Assembly (NCBI GenBank): GCA_022616395.1
Contig: JAKEEV010000696.1
Coordinates: 1 to 10,503 of the forward strand
Source of the DNA: Planctomycetia bacterium
GTDB lineage: Bacteria; Planctomycetota; Planctomycetia; Gemmatales; Gemmataceae
DNA: 10,503 nucleotides
Direction of reading: 5' to 3'
The notes under the pieces are model-generated. The model worked only from the letters and a program-made list of their open reading frames with translations, did not search any database and was not told the origin of the DNA. This document shows positions 4,678 to 10,503 of the stretch, in pieces. Every line of letters starts with the position of its first letter. The first letter of the stretch is position 1. The translations under genes and the position numbers were made by a program.

Positions 4678-7600
4678 TTAGTTGCCGTCGACATTGACCC
4701 AGTTCGTGACATCCACACGCGCGTGTGGCGTACACTGAATGGCTTCCGGCAACGCGTGATAAGCGGCCACGCCGGCTGGCCCCAGATGTGGAAGGGCCGC
4801 CAGAGGAACCGACGGCCATTCGCGATAGATGGTCAAGTCGTCGCGACTCTCGGAGATGGGCAGCCCGGCCACGGGAATGGCTCGACGAGCAAGTTCCCGC
4901 AGCGATTCTCCTGACTCACCAGCCGGACACCCCACGACCGTGATTTCCGCCGAGGTCCAGGGGCCAGGACCAATCCACGATGGTTCGGCTTCCTGATGCG
5001 CCTGTTCAATCGCTCGTTCGGCTTGCTGAGGAGTGCGGAACCGCTCGGCGAACATGCTCGCCAGCCCGACATCGCCCAGCCGGGCATCCAGGTACGTCCG
5101 AGCTTCCTCGAACACCAGCCCGATCACGCCATCAGTCCCCGCGGCCGTCCCCTGACACACCTTGAACAGCCCTCCTCCCTCCGGCTCCAACACCGACTGA
5201 ATGCGTCGATCGATCTCGGTCAGGTCGGCATCGGTGACGGACTGAACGAAGCGATCAACCGCCTCGGCGATTGTCGCGCAGCCTGTGGGCATCAGTCGGC
5301 GAAGCGAAAGGGGCAGATCGAGCGGCCGATCCTCGACCGCGGCAGCCGTGGCCACGCGCTGTCGAGTTACCGAAACATCCGTCACTCGCGCGTTGAGTAC
5401 GTCTCTCAGCGCCTGATAGAGGGTCATCATCTGGCGGAACGTGAGAGCCTGGAAGCGCGCGCGTGGATACTGTCGAAGGGCATCGGTCAGTTCGGCGGCG
5501 GTGGGTTTGCGGATTCCCTTCTGGGGGTGAGCGGCCACCGTCAGCCACTCGTAGGCGTCCAGCGCGCGTGTCTCCGCATCCGCGGCTGATTGCAGAAAGC
5601 GATCAATCAGTCGGTCGGTGGTCGCGATGAATTGACGGTAGAGTTCCTCGGTGCCGGCGAGTCGGAACTGCGGGTCATCGACCAGAATGGGGGCCAGCGC
5701 ACGCAACTGATTGGCGAATGCGCTCTCGGCCTCCTCGCCAGCCCTCACCACGGCTTCTTCAATGGCGGTGGGGGGACGCTTGATTGTCGAGGTGGGCGAG
5801 CCAAGCAGCTTGTGCAGTCGGTCGAGCGCGATGGTCATCGGTCCCGATTCCGGTAACCGGGCCAGCCAGCCGCGCGGCACCAGCGGTTCGGTAATCGAGG
5901 TGAAGACTTCATCCAGACTGCCATTCACGGCTGCATCGGCCGCGCGCTGGAGTCGGCTCAGGATCATCTCCGGCTCAAGCCCCAGTTGCGTCCAGCGAGC
6001 GACCGCCTGAGCGGGAATCACTTCGCGCGCGCGCTTGAGATCCGGAGCCGCCCAGCGCTTCAGCACGTTGCGGCCAATGGCGACCGACGTGCGACCGACC
6101 ACCTCGGATCGAGGCCAGTCGAATGTCGTCAGTCCGAATGTCGTGATGGTGACCGAGGATCGCGGAAGCGGTTGAGCCGGAGAGTCGGTCAAGGTGAAGC
6201 CGGTCGCGATCAGCGATTCATCGGCCGTTCGACCGAGGGAAGAGAACAGATCGAGCCGAATCCGGTCAGCGGCATCCGCGTAAGGTTTCAGAGCGGCGTT
6301 GATGGCGGCTGGGTCGGGAGTTCGCTGAACGGTGGGCATCGCGATGATGCGAGAGCCGGGCGCGGTCAGCACGCCGGAGCCGGCCGAACGCCCACGCACA
6401 CCCGGAACCGGAATCGCTGAGGGCGTGCGGCGGGGTTGTCCAGAAACACCCGGCGCGGGGGGCGAAGTCGCCACCCCGGCCGAACCGGGTAAGAGATAAC
6501 AGCGCGTGAACGGCGCATCTTTGTCGCTCACAACACCCTGCCGTTCATCGTAGTGTGCCGTGAAGGTTGTCTCAGGCCGGCTGTAGTGGTTCAACTCGGT
6601 CAGAGCGGCATACGTGTTGCCCAGCGCTTGCGGAAGCGTCAGCGCCGGATCGGCCGGAGGAAGCACGAACAGCCCGATAATGTCAGGTGAATCGTAACCC
6701 ATCCGCTTCAGACGAGTGCGCACGGCGAAGGCCATATCCAGGAACATGCCGCCGCCTGTACCACCCGCCAGACTGGTCACGATGTACACACGCGGGCGGT
6801 TGGTTCTCCGTGGAAGACCCGTGCGCGCTTCGGTGAGCAACAGCGATTCAGGAGCCAGCGCCGTTTCCAGTTCCATCTGCACCTTGCCCATCAGCGGGCG
6901 ATAATGATCGAGAAACGCCAATCGACCGAACTGCCTCACACCTAACGTCTGAGAGGATCGCGGAAGCGCGCAGAGCAGTTGTGGATCGAACCACCCCTCG
7001 GTCAGCGTCCGGCCATTGAGTCGCGGCTTCATGTAATGAGCCGCTCGGTTCAACTTCGCCGGGAACATGTCTTCCGAATCGAGCGCGGCCAGTCGATCAC
7101 GCGGGCGCGCCTTCGCGGCGGATGTGAATGCATCCGGGTCCGTGTCCACGAAGAGCGTGCGAATCGCCGGGATCAGTTCGGCCGGGCCATAACGTTCGGT
7201 GAGTTCGTATCGCAATCGCTGAATAACTCGTTGACCCGTGTGACCCAGCCCGATCACCACCGTCGGTCTCAGCGGGCCGGGACCGGTCGATTCCGGAGGA
7301 GCCGGAGTGAATACCGGAAGAGAAATTTCGGGACTGCTTCGCGCTGTTGGCTCACTCGCCAGCGAACTGAAATCGTTGAGCGGATCGAACTGAGGAGTGG
7401 GTTCCACCGGGGGGACAACCCGTTCGGGCGGACGCTCGATTCGCCCGGTCGGTGCGCTGATGACTGATGTTTGTTGACCAATCCGACCCGACCCGACCAC
7501 GTTCCCCGCCAGTCCGCTTGATGCCAACGCGCGCACGAATGCCGTGACAGTCGGCCAGCGGTCATCTGCGCGCTTGGCTAACGCGCGAGCCAGAGCCGGC

Positions 7601-8334
7601 CGGTCGAGGGCGGGACTCGGATCGAGATTTGGAGGAAGGCTCAGGTGCTGCATCAACAACTGGCCCATGCTGCTGCCATCGAACGGCCGGATGCCGGTGA
7701 GCAATTCCTGATACACACAGGCGAGGCTGTACTGATCGCAATAACGCGTGATGACGCCGTCGAATGTTTCGGGGGCCGCGTAGACCGGCGTAATTCCTCC
7801 CGTGACTTGCGCCATCAGACCCTGCAAGTCTTTCACCTGCCCGAAGTCAGCGACTTTGACGTGGTTGTAAAGCAGAAAGAGGTTCTGGGGCTTGATGTCC
7901 AGGTGCTGCAACTGGAACTGGTCGTTCATCAGGTCGAGAACCTCGGCGGCCTCGGCCATGTATTGCAGAAGTTCGTCTCGTGGGATGCCGGGGAGATGTT
8001 GGTCGCGACAGACCCGAAAGCGATCCCAGAGGTTGCAGTCGGCCAGCTCCATGACGATGAGCAGCCGGCCGTCCACGATGTCGTAGCGGTCGAGTGCCAG
8101 AAGGTAGGGGTGTCGAACTTGCTTGACCCGCTTGAGAGCCTTGAGTTCCTGCTCGGCGTAGCGGACGAGATCATTGTCGTTGCTGTGAAGGTCGCCGTGG
8201 ATGATCTTGACGGCCTTGAAGATTCCGCCGGGAGCTTCGCACCTCCAGACTTCGCCGAAGCCGCCTGAACCGAGGCGGTCGATCAGCGTGTAGCCCGGAA
8301 TGGGTTCAGTTTGGGCTTTGAAGCGGACGGACAT
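4678..8334 (-). CDS. Ser/Thr protein kinase fused to tubulin/FtsZ-like domain
   Basis: A 1218-residue protein, ATG at 8334, TAA at 4678-4680. Residues 15-275 are a Hanks-type kinase: glycine loop 'LGSGGFGEV' (21-29), ATP lysine K43, helix-C glutamate near 61-63, catalytic 'HLDIKPQN' (144-151), 'DFG' (163-165), 'APE' (187-189) and structural D200. The HRD arginine is leucine, so it is a non-RD kinase. A Pro/Ser/Thr-rich linker follows (about 276-357). From 358 on it matches the tubulin-superfamily 'tubulin-like' (Tubulin_2) pattern: 'VVIGLGHTG' (359-367), 'FVDTDPDAF' (395-403) resembling the FtsZ 'NTDAQAL' loop, and signature 'AGGTGGG' (523-529), close to the tubulin GGGTGSG motif. A Pro/Gly-rich insert lies at about 618-672, and a long, mostly helical C-terminal region completes the protein. 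It is probably cytosolic, with kinase and nucleotide-binding activity. Longer in-frame starts up to a GTG at 8505 exist, but those residues look non-coding. The ribosome-binding site is poor (GGGG). Confidence 0.85.
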   Translation of the reverse strand: MSVRFKAQTEPIPGYTLIDRLGSGGFGEVWRCEAPGGIFKAVKIIHGDLHSNDNDLVRYAEQELKALKRVKQVRHPYLLALDRYDIVDGRLLIVMELADCNLWDRFRVCRDQHLPGIPRDELLQYMAEAAEVLDLMNDQFQLQHLDIKPQNLFLLYNHVKVADFGQVKDLQGLMAQVTGGITPVYAAPETFDGVITRYCDQYSLACVYQELLTGIRPFDGSSMGQLLMQHLSLPPNLDPSPALDRPALARALAKRADDRWPTVTAFVRALASSGLAGNVVGSGRIGQQTSVISAPTGRIERPPERVVPPVEPTPQFDPLNDFSSLASEPTARSSPEISLPVFTPAPPESTGPGPLRPTVVIGLGHTGQRVIQRLRYELTERYGPAELIPAIRTLFVDTDPDAFTSAAKARPRDRLAALDSEDMFPAKLNRAAHYMKPRLNGRTLTEGWFDPQLLCALPRSSQTLGVRQFGRLAFLDHYRPLMGKVQMELETALAPESLLLTEARTGLPRRTNRPRVYIVTSLAGGTGGGMFLDMAFAVRTRLKRMGYDSPDIIGLFVLPPADPALTLPQALGNTYAALTELNHYSRPETTFTAHYDERQGVVSDKDAPFTRCYLLPGSAGVATSPPAPGVSGQPRRTPSAIPVPGVRGRSAGSGVLTAPGSRIIAMPTVQRTPDPAAINAALKPYADAADRIRLDLFSSLGRTADESLIATGFTLTDSPAQPLPRSSVTITTFGLTTFDWPRSEVVGRTSVAIGRNVLKRWAAPDLKRAREVIPAQAVARWTQLGLEPEMILSRLQRAADAAVNGSLDEVFTSITEPLVPRGWLARLPESGPMTIALDRLHKLLGSPTSTIKRPPTAIEEAVVRAGEEAESAFANQLRALAPILVDDPQFRLAGTEELYRQFIATTDRLIDRFLQSAADAETRALDAYEWLTVAAHPQKGIRKPTAAELTDALRQYPRARFQALTFRQMMTLYQALRDVLNARVTDVSVTRQRVATAAAVEDRPLDLPLSLRRLMPTGCATIAEAVDRFVQSVTDADLTEIDRRIQSVLEPEGGGLFKVCQGTAAGTDGVIGLVFEEARTYLDARLGDVGLASMFAERFRTPQQAERAIEQAHQEAEPSWIGPGPWTSAEITVVGCPAGESGESLRELARRAIPVAGLPISESRDDLTIYREWPSVPLAALPHLGPAGVAAYHALPEAIQCTPHARVDVTNWVNVDGN

Positions 8335-8501
8335 CGGGCAGCCCCGGCATCGAGGGGGGGAGAGCGAGTCCAAAACCATCGGGAGAAGCCTAGCACAGGA
8401 TTCCGGCCGGGGCTGAAGAACCGCCACAGACGGCAAAGATGCATTCGCGCCACAGATGAGAACTACAATTTTGCTCCGGTCAGCCGCGAATACCGGCCTT
8501 C
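8335..8501. other. Spacer upstream of the kinase-tubulin gene
   Basis: The 167-bp gap between the TPR gene stop (8502-8504) and the preferred kinase start at 8334. It contains a 9-bp direct repeat CGCCACAGA (8422-8430 and 8448-8456), 26 bp apart. No convincing promoter, terminator or strong ribosome-binding site is visible. The spacer stays open in the kinase reading frame back to GTG at 8505, but that translation has no recognisable coding character. Whether the two genes share one transcript cannot be decided here. Confidence 0.4.
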
Positions 8502-10503
8502 TCACCGCTTGATTGGTCGGGGAGGAGGGGCAACGAATCCCGCTTTGCCTTTTTCGGCGTGAGCGAGATTGGTTTGGGCAAGTTCAAAGTTTGGGTCGAG
8601 TTTGAGAGCCTGTTGGTAGGCAGCGATGGCTCCGTCCCAGTCCTCTTTCCGCACGAGGACGCTGCCGAGGTTGTTGTGAAAAACAGCAACCTTCGGAGCA
8701 AACTCGATTGCGGTCTTGAACACTTTCACTGCGCCATCCAGATCGCCTTTTTCGGCAAGTGCCCGACCAAGTCCGTTGTGCGCGTCTAGGAATTTCGAGT
8801 CGAGTTCAATCACGGTTTTGAATGCGTCGATGGCTCCGGGCCAGTCCTCTTTGGCCATCAGTGCTTCTCCCAACATGTAACGCACGCGCGCGGCCTTGCG
8901 ATCGAGCGCGACCGCCTCGCGGAGCACGCGAATCGCTTCGTCGGTGTCTCCCTTGAGGAGCAGCGCATACCCCAGGTTCCCGCGAGCCTCCACGGACTTC
9001 GGTTCAAGCTCGACCAGTTCCTTGAACACGGGCACGGCCTTGGCGAACTCCTGTTTGCCGCACAACTCCAGCCCGAATTGAAGCAGCGCGTGAGCCAGAT
9101 TCCTTCGGATCAGGTCGTTTCGCGGTTGGAGTGCCCGCGCCTTGCGCAGATAACTCACCGCCTCCGTGAACTTCTTCTGTTCGAGAAGGACGAAGCCGAG
9201 ATCGTTGTGAGTCAGAGGGTCATTCGGGTGAAGAGTGAGCAGCTCTCTCAGCGCGGTCTCGGCTTCAGCGAAGTGGCGCACTCCGAACAACTCGGAGGCA
9301 AGTAGATTGAGCGCATTGGACAGATTGGTTTTGGCAGTCGAGTTACCCGGATCGAGTTGGAGAGCCTTTCGGAAGTACACCGCTGCGTCTTTGAAGTTCT
9401 TCTTGTCCATCAGGATGTGGCCCACCGAGAGATACGCGGGGACAAACTTCGGGTCGATCAGGACCGCCATCCGGGTCGCGGCCAGCGCGCCGTCGGGATC
9501 TTTGTTTTGTCCGAACGCCACACCCAAGAGCAGGTAAGCCGAGGCGAAGGTTGGGTCGTGTTCGGTAGTGAGTTTGAACGCCGCAATGGCTTCGTCCAGA
9601 CGGCCCATCCTCAGGAGCAAGAGTCCGCGATTGTAGTGAGCGAGTGCCAGTGTCGGCTCAATGGCGATGACTCGATCAAAAGCGATCAGAGCCGCGTCCC
9701 TGTCGCCCTTGTCGGAAAGCGCGATTGCCAGATTGAGGGCAGCCGTGGTGTATTTCGGCTCCAGTTCGAGAGCTTTGGTGAACGCGGAGATTGCTCGGTC
9801 GAACTCCTTCTCCGCAAGCAACTCGTTGCCGAGGTTGTAGCGGAGCATGGCGTTGCCAGGGCCAAGTTCAATGGCCTTGTTGAAGCAAGCAATCGCCCCT
9901 TCGTGGTCATTCTTCATGGAGAGGACGATTCCCAGGTTGTTCCAGGCAGCGATACTCTGTGGGTGAGCGGTAACGGCCGCCCGATACCACATCTCTCGCT
10001 CGGCCGAGTCCATTGGGGAGTTGGACGCGGGCAAGGCTCCGGCAGTCATCAGGACCGCGAGGTTTCGCGGAGACGAGAGTGAGGCTCTCAGAAGGATTTC
10101 GCGCCGGCGGTTGTCCGGGAAGGCTGCGATACGACCCAAGACCGCTGCGAAGCGGGGTGGTTGATGGAGCGCTTCGTCGCGATCCGCCAGGTCGCGAAGC
10201 GTGATTTTGTCCGGCACCCACATCGCGCTGCGAACCTCGTCCCGGTACGAATCTGGGTCGGCCGCGGTCAGGATTGCTTGAAGTTCCGCGTGTCGCGGGA
10301 AGTCCACCGCGTGCCACCAGTCCAGAGCGGCGAGAAGTTTCTCCTTCACCAGAGAGTTCTTGACACGGTCCAGGGCCACTGCAGGCGGAGTCTCTCCCGG
10401 CACGATCCCGAACGCGCGGAATGCCTTCAACCAGTTCTCAATTAACTGCTGGTCAGAAACCGGACTGACGGTTTTCTTGCTCGCGAGTTGTGTGAACGCA
10501 TCC
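8502..10503 (-). CDS. TPR-repeat protein, 5' end beyond the window (probable kinase-TPR)
   Basis: The reading frame is open from the right edge to TGA at 8502-8504, giving 666 visible residues; the true start lies outside. A TTG at 10430 is in frame but the codons before it read on without a stop ('QLIENWLKAFRAFG'), so it is not a credible start. The first 140 or so residues are a helical linker with 'LAALDWW' and 'AILTAADPDSYRDEVR', which resembles, from memory, the segment between the kinase and TPR parts of many planctomycete Ser/Thr kinases. About 13 consecutive TPR-like units follow, marked by xxxxAI/AV cores such as 'NDHEGAI', 'KEFDRAI', 'GRLDEAI', 'KKFTEAV', 'GDLDGAV' and 'EDWDGAI'. 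The tail is 'APPPRPIKR'. It should act as a cytosolic protein-interaction scaffold. It lies immediately upstream of the kinase-tubulin gene on the same strand, suggesting a functional pair. The N-terminal kinase is inference only. Confidence 0.85.
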   Translation of the reverse strand, partial: DAFTQLASKKTVSPVSDQQLIENWLKAFRAFGIVPGETPPAVALDRVKNSLVKEKLLAALDWWHAVDFPRHAELQAILTAADPDSYRDEVRSAMWVPDKITLRDLADRDEALHQPPRFAAVLGRIAAFPDNRRREILLRASLSSPRNLAVLMTAGALPASNSPMDSAEREMWYRAAVTAHPQSIAAWNNLGIVLSMKNDHEGAIACFNKAIELGPGNAMLRYNLGNELLAEKEFDRAISAFTKALELEPKYTTAALNLAIALSDKGDRDAALIAFDRVIAIEPTLALAHYNRGLLLLRMGRLDEAIAAFKLTTEHDPTFASAYLLLGVAFGQNKDPDGALAATRMAVLIDPKFVPAYLSVGHILMDKKNFKDAAVYFRKALQLDPGNSTAKTNLSNALNLLASELFGVRHFAEAETALRELLTLHPNDPLTHNDLGFVLLEQKKFTEAVSYLRKARALQPRNDLIRRNLAHALLQFGLELCGKQEFAKAVPVFKELVELEPKSVEARGNLGYALLLKGDTDEAIRVLREAVALDRKAARVRYMLGEALMAKEDWPGAIDAFKTVIELDSKFLDAHNGLGRALAEKGDLDGAVKVFKTAIEFAPKVAVFHNNLGSVLVRKEDWDGAIAAYQQALKLDPNFELAQTNLAHAEKGKAGFVAPPPRPIKR

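Noticed and set aside
4713..4728. 16-bp perfect palindrome CCACACGCGCGTGTGG
   Set aside because: It lies within the 3' coding part of the kinase-tubulin gene, in alternating CG/TG sequence where such palindromes arise easily; nothing else supports an operator.
7645..8268. 207-residue plus-strand reading frame antisense to the kinase domain
   Set aside because: It lies opposite the kinase motifs and is rich in Val, Leu and Glu in the way expected of a complementary-strand shadow.
8335..8505. 57-residue N-terminal extension of the kinase-tubulin protein to a GTG at 8505, overlapping the TPR stop as GTGA
   Set aside because: The extension has no recognisable domain or coding character, and the kinase fold begins just after the ATG at 8334 with a typical short lead ('IPGYTLIDRLG'). 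The 4-nt overlap is suggestive but not enough to choose it.
9357..10082. 241-residue plus-strand reading frame antisense to the TPR gene
   Set aside because: It is the complement of well-conserved TPR codons and shows no domain of its own.

Overview
The window looks like a GC-rich chromosome segment from a planctomycete, most likely of the Gemmata/Zavarzinella type (Gemmataceae). This rests on family content and style: a protein-kinase/tubulin-like fusion, a TPR protein with a planctomycete-type linker, tandem short WD40 proteins that all end in a near-identical 'AAxG..G.VWD.D' blade, a secreted PQQ-type beta-propeller, and intergenic spacers full of large palindromes. No species can be named from the sequence alone. 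All six supported genes lie on the minus strand, so transcription runs from right to left.

Layout in transcription order: (1) 8502-10503, the 3' part of a TPR protein with 13 TPR-like units; its frame is still open at the right edge, and its N-terminus (by family analogy probably a Ser/Thr kinase domain) lies outside. (2) 4678-8334, a 1218-residue protein with an N-terminal Hanks-type Ser/Thr kinase fused through a Pro/Ser/Thr-rich linker to a tubulin/FtsZ-superfamily domain of the 'tubulin-like' (Tubulin_2) type. (3) 3155-4417, a secreted PQQ-like beta-propeller. (4-6) 2019-2927, 1107-2009 and 6-920, three tandem WD40 proteins of about 300 residues. The first two are 9 bp apart and almost certainly one transcription unit.

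The gaps are short (longest 260 bp; no gene-free stretch exceeds 300 bp) but full of structure. Three large palindromic elements occupy 941-996, 3059-3143 and 4507-4658. The first and third share the terminal sequence AAAGTAG/CTACTTT. There is also a 7-bp tandem repeat at 1075-1105 and a hairpin plus T-tract terminator at 3004-3032 on the minus strand.

The main point of interest is the kinase-tubulin fusion next to a TPR protein, in a lineage where canonical FtsZ is generally absent. It may be a signalling-controlled GTPase or cytomotive scaffold with TPR and beta-propeller proteins as partners. That functional link is inference; the sequence shows only domain content, shared strand and proximity.
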